Source: Bacillota bacterium
GTDB lineage: Bacteria > Bacillota > Clostridia > Christensenellales > SZUA-584
Direction of reading: 5' to 3'
Assembly (NCBI GenBank): GCA_023412005.1
Contig: JAEYOE010000010.1
Location: 1-64,000 of the forward strand
DNA: 64,000 bases
The position numbers and the translations under genes are program-made. Under the pieces are notes generated by a model. The model was not told where the DNA came from and ran no database searches. It was given only the letters and a program-made list of their open reading frames with translations. Numbering within the stretch: position 1 is the first letter of the stretch; each line of letters starts with the position of its first letter. This document shows, one piece after another, positions 33,607-40,347 of this stretch.

Positions 33607-33635
33607 AGCATGTACGACAGAACGGGGTATGTCAA
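33607..33635 (-). promoter_or_regulatory. Second copy of the BlaI-type promoter/operator
   Basis: TTGACA (33635-33630), 17-bp spacer and CATGCT (33612-33607). It shares TTTAGCAT(A/G)TACGACAG and TGTCAAGA with the copy exactly 180 bp away, while the sequence around it has diverged. Confidence 0.55.
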
Positions 33636-33742
33636 GAGAGCGATTTGAGGTACATGAAGAAGGATCATTCTAAAAATCAATGTAGAGTTTAATAACTTAT
33701 AAAACAAGATATCAGGACATGTAGTTCCGGGGTTCGCTGTTT

Positions 33743-34645
33743 TCAATTTTTAACATTATATTTTTCTATATATTCATTAGCTGTATATATCTTGATGTTC
33801 TCAAAAGGTATTTTGGTATCAAATTTCGCATAAGAATAGAATTCTGGGAGGATATAAAACATTTCGTCAAAGATTACAGTTAATGCATTTACAATAAGCC
33901 ACTTTCTTTTTTGAAGTTCATAATCGTTCTTTTTTTGTATATAATCCTGCTCATTTGGTACTTTAACTTCAAAAGTATAGTGCTCATAATCATCAATATT
34001 TGCATAGTACTTTAGTACATAACACTTGTTTTGAGGGGTTGCCCAATTATATTGAATTTTTTGATCTTCAAGTATCGTTGCCAAATTTCCTAAAAATTCA
34101 GGTCTAATGGATATTCCCCCACCATATCTAAGTACATTTCTACTACAAAAAAAACCATTTATTTGATAGTCCTCATATAGTTTTCGTATAACAGCATTTC
34201 GTGAGAATTCTTTACTACCTGGCATTGCATAATCTGCTTTACAGCTTAAATCATAGCTTTTTCCTTTGTATTCCATTCTCTTGTCATCAATATTTATATC
34301 AATACCTTGACTACGTATATAATTACCCATATTTGTATTCAGTCTTATTGTGTCTTGTAAATTCATGAGCCCAAATTTCCTAATTGACGCACAATTATCA
34401 TCGTTGGTCGTTACATGCAGACAAGTTAGCTTCAAAGTGCCTCTTAAAATTGTAAAATCGCTAATACAAAATCTTTTAAGAAAATTAATCACATAAATGT
34501 GCTTTTGTTCTGAGATGAAATTAAAAATATCTTCGCCTTTAATATCTAACCAAGCTTCAAGTGATTTAATAGCATCAAAAGCCGTAGTCATATTAATATC
34601 AAACATTCCGGTTTGTAATATCTCTGTGCTCACTTTTTTAACCAC
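33743..34645 (-). CDS. Unknown protein, possible ADP-ribosyltransferase-like fold
   Basis: A 300-residue soluble protein, strongly AT-rich. I do not recognise the family. The segment LTCLHVTTNDDNCASIRKFGL (about 73-93) resembles the His-x-(Thr/Ser)...Ser-Ile-x-x-x-Gly-Leu opening strand and helix of ADP-ribosyltransferase or KptA/DarT-like folds. A later RNVLRYGGGISIRPEFL (about 174-190) may form a second conserved site. This is a pattern resemblance only. Its start overlaps the upstream membrane-anchored gene by 16 bases, so the pair is translationally coupled. Position next to a phage attachment site and composition suggest a horizontally acquired accessory or defence cassette. Confidence 0.55.
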   Translation of the reverse strand: MVKKVSTEILQTGMFDINMTTAFDAIKSLEAWLDIKGEDIFNFISEQKHIYVINFLKRFCISDFTILRGTLKLTCLHVTTNDDNCASIRKFGLMNLQDTIRLNTNMGNYIRSQGIDINIDDKRMEYKGKSYDLSCKADYAMPGSKEFSRNAVIRKLYEDYQINGFFCSRNVLRYGGGISIRPEFLGNLATILEDQKIQYNWATPQNKCYVLKYYANIDDYEHYTFEVKVPNEQDYIQKKNDYELQKRKWLIVNALTVIFDEMFYILPEFYSYAKFDTKIPFENIKIYTANEYIEKYNVKN

Positions 34646-35442
34646 TCTGTATCTTGATTAAGTTCTGTAGGGTCTTCATTGATACAAGTTCCAACAAGAT
34701 TATCAACATAGCACAATTCAACCAATAATCTATGCACAGTTTCTTGATCTTGTTTGAGTTCTTCTGCAATTTCTTTTAGCGTTATAAAGTGCCTTATGCA
34801 AATGATCTTATAAATCTTAAATTTTAACGAATCGTCCTCTGACGCAGAATGAGTAACTACATTTATATATTGATTGGTATTATTTTTGTTTTGCCCAAGA
34901 GTAGAATTATGATAACTTTTTTGATCTTCCTGTATCTTTTTTAAATGATATGAAATTTCATCAACGGGAGACTTGTAAGTTAACATCTGACTGTATTGTT
35001 TCAAATCAATCTCAATATGGTCTTGATAATTATCGCAATAGCTGATTTCAAATATTGCTTCGTTTGCTGATATTGTTTTAAACTCTGTTGAAGGGCCTAT
35101 TAATATGAACATTTTTTGTTTAACTGCTATGTATAAGTTGGAAGATTTTAATCCTAATAGAGCTTTCTTATGATTTACACTTTCGATAAAACTATCATTT
35201 AACATAATATTAACGTTAAATGCAGGCTGAGTTCCAATGTTTTCAATTACAAAGCACATTAAGCCAGCACGGATTATCTCAAAACAAATGGTGATATATG
35301 GTCTGTTCGTTTGCTGATATTGATTTATAATTTCTAATGTTTGTGCTTTTGTTGCATTTACCGCTTGAGCATTGAAATAACAAATCGTAATAGTTGCAAT
35401 AACATATACCACTGTTATTGCTATCATAATCCAATCAGTCAA
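34630..35442 (-). CDS. Membrane-anchored protein with C-terminal winged-helix-like domain
   Basis: A 270-residue protein. One N-terminal membrane helix (about 5-24, IMIAITVVYVIATITICYF) is followed by a beta-rich central domain (about 48-140). A polar linker comes next, then a C-terminal helical region (about 205-260) that reads like a winged helix: ICIRHFITLKEIAEELKQDQETVHRLLVEL. The combination suggests a membrane-bound sensor with a regulatory or docking domain. Start is TTG 35442 with GGAAAG upstream; an ATG at 35427 is the alternative. AT-rich. It is first in a two-gene unit with the possible transferase. Confidence 0.62.
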   Translation of the reverse strand: MTDWIMIAITVVYVIATITICYFNAQAVNATKAQTLEIINQYQQTNRPYITICFEIIRAGLMCFVIENIGTQPAFNVNIMLNDSFIESVNHKKALLGLKSSNLYIAVKQKMFILIGPSTEFKTISANEAIFEISYCDNYQDHIEIDLKQYSQMLTYKSPVDEISYHLKKIQEDQKSYHNSTLGQNKNNTNQYINVVTHSASEDDSLKFKIYKIICIRHFITLKEIAEELKQDQETVHRLLVELCYVDNLVGTCINEDPTELNQDTEWLKK

Positions 35443-35651
35443 TAATATATACCGTTCTTTCCGTTATTAATTTCAGTAATATTCTAATCAGTGTAATTGA
35501 CATAGTATCTATCCGATTACCAAATACATCTTATCAACAACGACAATATATTTCAATTAATTTCATAATAAAGCACCTTCCCGCCATAAAAAAACAAACC
35601 CGATCTCTCGAGTTCGTCTTCGAATCCATTCCATCTAAATCAAAAAATGAA

Positions 35652-35673
35652 AAAGCACCCTTTAAGGTGCTTT
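35652..35673 (-). terminator. Terminator of the interrupted tRNA gene
   Basis: AAAGCACCTTAAAGGGTGCTTT hairpin in AT-rich flanks on the minus strand, directly after the tRNA CCA end, with a T-rich tail (TTTTTCATTTTTTG). Confidence 0.75.
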
Positions 35674-35721
35674 TGGTAGCGGCGACTGGAGTCGAACCAG
35701 TGACCCTCCGGGTATGAACCG
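35674..35721 (-). other. Prophage attachment site attL: 3' half of a tRNA-Met(CAT)-type gene
   Basis: Read on the minus strand, CGGTTCATACCCG gives an anticodon stem with a 7-base loop TTCATAC (anticodon CAT). A variable loop, the T arm ACTGGTTCGACTCCAGT, the acceptor 3' strand CGCCGCT, discriminator A and encoded CCA follow. The D arm and 5' acceptor strand are missing; unrelated phage DNA replaces them at higher coordinates. This is the expected scar of integration into a tRNA 3' half. The intact tRNA should be rebuilt at the far end, beyond 64 kb. Confidence 0.85.
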
Positions 35722-35729
35722 AAAACGCT

Positions 35730-35814
35730 ACTTTGAAACGTGCGTTTTCGGCTATGGAGCATTTTGAAAAATGGCTGATAAAATGGGAGTTATCTGCTCT
35801 TTTACTTTGAAACG
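35730..35814. repeat. Direct repeats beside attL, candidate integrase arm sites
   Basis: ACTTTGAAACG occurs at 35730-35740 and 35804-35814, 74 bp apart, just inside the phage end. Between them GAAAACGC/GCGTTTTC forms an inverted repeat. Tyrosine-integrase arm-type sites typically sit in this position. Confidence 0.4.
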
Positions 35815-35877
35815 GCATGAAATGTTTGCCCGTCTTAGAAAAGCTGTTTCGTTGCATTTTTGCTGCATCTGCGGGAA

Positions 35878-35915
35878 TAAAAAATAGACCCCGGCGCTAT
35901 GCCGAGGCCTATTTT
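35878..35915 (-). terminator. Terminator of the prophage late operon
   Basis: Long stem AAATAGGCCTCGGC / CGCCGGGGTCTATTT followed by TTTATT on the minus strand, about 40 bases after the holin gene. Confidence 0.88.
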
Positions 35916-35956
35916 CAGGATGCGTTACCGGGAGGAAATCCGGCGCTATCCCTCGC

Positions 35957-36472
35957 TTATACTTTCAAAGTTTTTGCGGTCTTGAGCTTAACAAGGCGCG
36001 ATTCAAGCAGCCGCCTGATGTACTCGGCTGCACTCTCAGTGTTGTTTTCAATGACACGGAGAGCACCGTCTGAAATATCGCTGCAAAACATATCAATTGC
36101 ACGCTCCATAATATCCTTCGCCTCGCCCGCCGAAAGCTTACCATCTGTAGATTCTTGTTTTAAACCATCGACTATATTCTGCTGTAAGCTTGCCACAACG
36201 TTGTCGGCAACCGACTGGGCTTCAGTAATGGCCGTGAGTAAAGCTTCGTTTTCCGTTTTGCTTTTTAACCACACGAACGCCGTCTTTACTAACGGAATGA
36301 TAACAACTGAAAACAGCAACCCCACAAAGGCTATAATGATCTGCGTCCAGTCGGGCCCAACGCTCGGCTCACCATCCGACGCGAACGCGACCGGAATTAA
36401 AATGACCATCATCACGATGGCCAACAGACAAATGAGTAATAACTTTTTCACTTTTAAGACCTTCCTTTTCAC
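35957..36472 (-). CDS. Phage holin, LLH-type, with dual start
   Basis: A 171-residue (long form) membrane protein: an N-terminal hydrophobic segment (about 10-30), a second one (about 43-67, WTQIIIAFVGLLFSVVIIPLV), then a charged helical C-terminal domain. This fits the LLH-type holins, which open the membrane for endolysin. A 21-bp exact duplication creates two identical GGAAGG-plus-GTG starts, at 36472 and 36451. The long form carries seven extra residues (MKRKVLK) with four positive charges. By analogy with lambda S, the long form may be an antiholin and the short form the effector. Confidence 0.82.
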   Translation of the reverse strand: MKRKVLKVKKLLLICLLAIVMMVILIPVAFASDGEPSVGPDWTQIIIAFVGLLFSVVIIPLVKTAFVWLKSKTENEALLTAITEAQSVADNVVASLQQNIVDGLKQESTDGKLSAGEAKDIMERAIDMFCSDISDGALRVIENNTESAAEYIRRLLESRLVKLKTAKTLKV

Positions 36473-36490
36473 TTTTAAGACCTTCCTTTC
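36449..36490. repeat. 21-bp tandem duplication at the holin start
   Basis: CACTTTTAAGACCTTCCTTT plus T is repeated twice in tandem (36449-36469, 36470-36489/90). Each unit contains a complete ribosome site and GTG start on the minus strand, and 21 bp keeps the reading frame. Confidence 0.85.
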
Positions 36491-36728
36491 ATCCTGCTTT
36501 TTCTAAATCACCTATACGGTGATTTGCAACCTTGAGTTTTTCTTCGCAAACTTCGCGCCAGCCCTCAAGCTCATACGTCCGGGCAACGAGATTGTTGTGT
36601 GCCTCGACCTTCTTCTCAAGCTGTTGAAGTCGGTAGTTTGTCAATCGCGCAGCGGTAATAATTCCGCCGAGTGCGCCGATCGCCGACCCGATACATGCCA
36701 CAATGGCGACTATGACCGTGTTATCCAT
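36489..36728 (-). CDS. Small phage membrane protein, XhlA/holin-associated type
   Basis: A 79-residue protein with one N-terminal membrane helix (NTVIVAIVACIGSAIGALGGII) and a C-terminal coiled coil (LQQLEKKVEAHNNLV...EEKLKVANHRIGDLE). Position between holin and endolysin and this layout fit the small holin-associated proteins of siphophages. ATG 36728 follows GAGGGGG. It ends 17 bases before the holin long-form start. Confidence 0.75.
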   Translation of the reverse strand: MDNTVIVAIVACIGSAIGALGGIITAARLTNYRLQQLEKKVEAHNNLVARTYELEGWREVCEEKLKVANHRIGDLEKAG

Positions 36729-36753
36729 GCCGCGCCCCCTCAAATACTTTCTT

Positions 36754-37536
36754 CTATTTGCCCTGCCACGCGCCGCCGAGCGCCTCGGTGGTTCTGCGCC
36801 CTACAATGCCATCCCATTCGTCTTCATTCGCTGGAAATGCTTTCTTCTGGAACGCAATAACAGCATCGCGCGTTTTGCTGCCGAACCATCCATCTATGCG
36901 GCCAACCGCATACCCAAGCTCAGCAAGGCGTTCCTGCAGCGCGATGACCTGCACGTCATTTGTTCTGTACGCAGTCCGCTTGAGCTTTTTCGATATAATG
37001 AGCGTTGGTTTTGCGATCACGCCGGGCGCGACGGTGTCATATTCAAACCCGGCAATCTTCCCCCAGTGTGTCCACTTCTTGCCCGTGGCCGGCTTTTTGA
37101 TGTCGGACTCAACGGCGCCGATCTTGTAACCCGCAAACTCACCGACTTTGCCGCTACCGAGGTAAATACCGATATGGCCATTACGCCAAACGGCCAGACC
37201 TGGTATCTCGGGTATTGAGCCAACAGGACCCGATTCCACAAACTGCGCCTTGAATGTGTTGGCCGATCGATCTTTATACGACGGGTCTTGCTCGCGCGCA
37301 GCGCCCACAATACCGCCGCTGCAATCGGCCACCATCTTGCCAAACCATCGAGAGCAGGCATCAACAAAGTATGCCCATTTTGTACCCGCCCACGAAGATG
37401 GTTTGTTTCGCGTTTTAGCCCAATACTCAGCTTTGGCTTTGGTATAGGTTTCACCGTTGGCGCCGAGCACATAGCCCCAGCATTCGGTGATCCCGCGCTT
37501 AAAATAAGCGACCACTAAACTTGCTTTGATTTTCAT
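36754..37536 (-). CDS. Phage endolysin: NlpC/P60-type peptidase with peptidoglycan-binding domain
   Basis: A 260-residue lysin. The N-terminal cysteine-peptidase domain (about 1-165) has the nucleophile in ADCSGGIVGAA (Cys72) and the catalytic His in GLAVWRNGHIGIYLG (His121). A PG_binding_1 repeat follows (about 190-256): VIALQERLAELGYAVGRIDG and TRDAVIAFQKK. It cuts stem-peptide bonds of the host wall at the end of infection. No signal peptide is present, so release depends on the holin encoded downstream. Confidence 0.9.
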   Translation of the reverse strand: MKIKASLVVAYFKRGITECWGYVLGANGETYTKAKAEYWAKTRNKPSSWAGTKWAYFVDACSRWFGKMVADCSGGIVGAAREQDPSYKDRSANTFKAQFVESGPVGSIPEIPGLAVWRNGHIGIYLGSGKVGEFAGYKIGAVESDIKKPATGKKWTHWGKIAGFEYDTVAPGVIAKPTLIISKKLKRTAYRTNDVQVIALQERLAELGYAVGRIDGWFGSKTRDAVIAFQKKAFPANEDEWDGIVGRRTTEALGGAWQGK

Positions 37537-37561
37537 CTAAATTTCCTCACTTTCTTATGTT

Positions 37562-38719
37562 TTATAAATAAGCACAAACCGCCTCAATAACTGCGGGACT
37601 TGTGCTGTTAAGGTTGAACATCGTTAATGAACCGCCGCCATCGTTTCGGGAATTAAGATAAAAAGTCGTCTTTGAGGTTAGCGACAAATCGATGTATTTA
37701 CATAGCGGAACCCGCATAAGCTCTAAAACAGCACCCGCAAAGCCAACAGCATATGCGTCGACTATTGTGTTGTTTGCCGTAGATAGCGATACGGTCATGT
37801 AACGAGCTCCGCCAATATCACCCGAAATGCCAAGCTGGGCAAGGACACTAAACCCTATACGCCACCGCCCTATCGGAATTGCAATAGACAGTCCGCCGAG
37901 ATTGTACGCGTTCGTGTTTGTCGTGGCCTGGGATCTCTGCGTGGAGTCCACGGCTTTGACCGTCCAGTATGCAGGGTCGACACTAAAACCTTGCGGTACT
38001 TTTGATCTGGAATAGTACACATTTGTGATATCACCTGTGGCAAGTAAATTAACAGCGTGGCTATTCTCCGGGTTAATCTTGTGTAAGAATGTCGCTGTTG
38101 TTGATGTGTACGCAACAACAATACCGTCAATCGTTTGCCCATTATTATCAAGTCTGAGCCTTGCACCCTCCGTGAGTCCGTGGTCTGCAGGCACGTTAAT
38201 AATTCCTATTGGATCATCCGCGCTATTAAACGTGACTGTCCCATTGAGTGATACCCACCCCTTTAAATTTTCGGTCAATGCTGTTTCCGCTGCTGCAGAA
38301 GCATCGTCCGCCATGCTTTGTGCCGTTTCCGCTGCACTGGCCGCGTCGTCTGCCTTTTCTTGCGCTGCATCTGCTTTATCTTCGCAGCGTTGGATCCATT
38401 CGTCATAGGCAGTCAGCGTATAGCTAAGCTTTCCGACAGCCACCCAATCGCTTGCTCCGCTATCCCACGTGTAGATCGTCGTTTCTGTTTCACCCAGCAC
38501 GGCATAATAATCGCCTACGCTGCCGGTCGGGCGTGCTGTGGTGAACTCAGTGTAGTCGACATAGACACCGAGTATGTTGAGATTCGTCACACTCGCGCGA
38601 ATCATCGCCAGTGCGGCGTCAATTTTTAAGTTATCACTGTTGTAATCAAGCCTTGTCGGCTTATCCGTTCCCAGCCATTGATTTAAACCGAAGTTATTTG
38701 TCTGCCCCGAACTTGCCAT
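37562..38719 (-). CDS. Phage tail fibre or baseplate-associated protein
   Basis: A 385-residue protein. The N-terminal segment NFGLNQWLGTDKPTRLDYNSDNL is typical of Firmicutes phage proteins that attach fibres to the baseplate. An Ala/Asp-rich heptad region (about 118-148; DDAASAAETAQSMADDASAAAET) predicts a trimeric coiled-coil shaft. The C-terminal part (about 155-385) is beta-rich and likely the receptor-binding head. AAGGAAAGG precedes the ATG. It lies between the baseplate genes and the lysis genes. Confidence 0.75.
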   Translation of the reverse strand: MASSGQTNNFGLNQWLGTDKPTRLDYNSDNLKIDAALAMIRASVTNLNILGVYVDYTEFTTARPTGSVGDYYAVLGETETTIYTWDSGASDWVAVGKLSYTLTAYDEWIQRCEDKADAAQEKADDAASAAETAQSMADDASAAAETALTENLKGWVSLNGTVTFNSADDPIGIINVPADHGLTEGARLRLDNNGQTIDGIVVAYTSTTATFLHKINPENSHAVNLLATGDITNVYYSRSKVPQGFSVDPAYWTVKAVDSTQRSQATTNTNAYNLGGLSIAIPIGRWRIGFSVLAQLGISGDIGGARYMTVSLSTANNTIVDAYAVGFAGAVLELMRVPLCKYIDLSLTSKTTFYLNSRNDGGGSLTMFNLNSTSPAVIEAVCAYL

Positions 38720-38734
38720 AATAACCGCCTTTCC

Positions 38735-39112
38735 TTATGTGACCGTAATCGTTTTCCATGCTGCTGTGCCCCTTCGTATCTGAAACACAGTGCCGCCCGA
38801 TTGCGTGCGCAGCTGAATGTCGTAAGCTTGAGTTGTATCTGCCTGGTTTATGACCTGTGTTGTTCTTGTCGCACTACCGGCGGTACCGGCGCTTGCGGCG
38901 TGCAGCTCTGTAACCGGTTGATCTACAACCTTGCCGATTATCAGGAAAGTGCCGCTGACCGGCACGATATACACCCTGTCACCAACAGTAGGAATATACG
39001 AATCCAAGCACTTATACGGCTTTGATCGCGCTGTCTCTTCGCCTTCAAACCGCAGTGCTAACCCGTTTGTTTCGACGCTCTGTACAACGGCCAGCCTTGC
39101 CTCGTCGCTCAT
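38735..39112 (-). CDS. Small phage baseplate-region protein
   Basis: A 125-residue protein. The N-terminal part (EARLAVVQSVETNGLALRFEGEE) and DRVYIVPVSGTFLIIGKVV predict a small OB/beta-barrel domain, and the C-terminal part (QLRTQSGGTVFQIRRGTAAWKTITV) is beta-rich. The function is unknown but its place among tail genes suggests a structural part. ATG 39112 is used, with AAGGAGG upstream; it overlaps the preceding gene by 4 bases. Confidence 0.65.
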   Translation of the reverse strand: MSDEARLAVVQSVETNGLALRFEGEETARSKPYKCLDSYIPTVGDRVYIVPVSGTFLIIGKVVDQPVTELHAASAGTAGSATRTTQVINQADTTQAYDIQLRTQSGGTVFQIRRGTAAWKTITVT

Positions 39113-40347
39113 ACCACAATCAACCTCCTTGCCGCGTGGCTCATCTGCCCGCTGGCCGACAGCGGAAGCGTCCACGAGCTTTCAACGAAAACGCCTGTCG
39201 CATCGGGATGCTGTATCTGCAAATTCTCAGCACGCCCGTGCAAAGGATTCAGAGCCGTCACAAATTCGAGCTTTTCATATACCTGATGAGCTTCGAATGC
39301 GACGCGCCGAATATACGCATTAAGATCATTTTGCGAAGCGATGCAGTCAGGCTTTTTTATTTCGCTGACGATTTTGCGCCCGCGCTGTATCGTGGAGAGC
39401 CTTGACGCCGCGTTATCGTTTGTCCACACGCTGGTGTAGTCCTGATCCAAATCCGGATTGCTGCACACCGCAATGAAAACATTAGGCACATCAAAGTAAT
39501 CCAGATCGCTTTTCGTATCGCGACCAATAATCGACAGCTCGTCAGCTTTGTATGTGTAGTCAACGCTTGAGGCTGACGGCTCCACGTAGGCCGACAGCAC
39601 AAACACGCCATCAACGTCGCAATATATCGGGTTGAAATTAATCTCCGTCAACAGCGTATTGATCACAGTTAACTTTTTCGTGCCGATTTCGAATACGCGA
39701 TCTGCCGGAATCTCAGTATCGACGAGATCAGCGATGATCACGCGCGAAATACCTGCGCTGACGAGAATGCTCTGCACAGCGTCAAAATACGTCGTACCGG
39801 CGGACACCAGCAGGGGCTCCGTGAGACTGTCCTCGACAAGAATCACCGTGCGGTCATACGCTTCAACCGTCCACGTATTGAGCGCGTCCCTGCTGGTTCT
39901 CGTCGGCGTGGAGAGGATAAAAACCCCGAGGGGAAATTCCGCATACTGTTCAGCTCGCACCGTGCCGTCAAATCGCCCGGCGTCAATCTCGTCCCACGTC
40001 ATCGCGAGAGCGTCTAAAGCATCAAACGTCAACCCGAGAGCATCACGATCATCCCAAATCAACGCTATGACAACGCCGTCAGCGGTCGTGTCCTCCATGC
40101 GCAGCCGCATGAACGGTTTGATTTCGTCTTTAAGCCAGTCAAGCTCTTCGTAGAGTGTGAACCGGGCTGTGCGCTGAATATCGGCAAAGCGGTTAAGGCT
40201 CACGCTCCCCTGTGCTGTGATAGATCTTTGGCGCACACCGTCGCGTAGCACGTCAAATCGGAAAGATACACACTGAGAACCGTTTCTGCCGTGCAGCGCG
40301 TCAAGGATCTGATTGTCTGTCCATTTATCGCGTCCTGCTTTTATCAC
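39109..40347 (-). CDS. Phage tail/baseplate protein (DUF5048-like)
   Basis: A 412-residue structural protein with no signal or membrane segment. It contains FADIQRTARFTLYEELDWLKDEIKPFMRLRM and a segment with YAEFPLGVFILSTPTR and RDALNTWTVEAYDRTVIL. This layout matches DUF5048-like proteins in Clostridia siphophages, probable baseplate hub or upper baseplate parts. It overlaps both neighbours by 4 bases, showing tight coupling in the tail operon. Confidence 0.7.
   Translation of the reverse strand: MIKAGRDKWTDNQILDALHGRNGSQCVSFRFDVLRDGVRQRSITAQGSVSLNRFADIQRTARFTLYEELDWLKDEIKPFMRLRMEDTTADGVVIALIWDDRDALGLTFDALDALAMTWDEIDAGRFDGTVRAEQYAEFPLGVFILSTPTRTSRDALNTWTVEAYDRTVILVEDSLTEPLLVSAGTTYFDAVQSILVSAGISRVIIADLVDTEIPADRVFEIGTKKLTVINTLLTEINFNPIYCDVDGVFVLSAYVEPSASSVDYTYKADELSIIGRDTKSDLDYFDVPNVFIAVCSNPDLDQDYTSVWTNDNAASRLSTIQRGRKIVSEIKKPDCIASQNDLNAYIRRVAFEAHQVYEKLEFVTALNPLHGRAENLQIQHPDATGVFVESSWTLPLSASGQMSHAARRLIVV

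Larger units (their letters stand above)
33375..33742. other. Intergenic region with duplicated BlaI-type promoter
   Basis: Holds the BlaI promoter (33427-33455) and a second, 180-bp-offset copy (33607-33635). The second copy points the same way but has no gene before the first. A 79-codon minus-strand frame that crosses this second copy has no supporting features. AT content rises toward the right, where the AT-rich island starts. Confidence 0.55.
35443..35956. other. Chromosome-prophage junction region
   Basis: From left to right: AT-rich DNA upstream of the island, the terminator of a tRNA gene (35652-35673), the 3' half of a CAT-anticodon tRNA forming the left attachment site (35674-35721), two ACTTTGAAACG repeats, and the late-operon terminator of the prophage. 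No gene is convincing here. Confidence 0.7.

Noticed and set aside
33507..33746. A 79-codon minus-strand frame between the AT-rich island and the BlaI-like gene
   Set aside because: It spans the duplicated promoter, lacks a ribosome site and looks like translated intergenic DNA.
35534..35857. A 107-codon minus-strand frame across attL
   Set aside because: It translates the tRNA 3' half and its terminator; coding is implausible.
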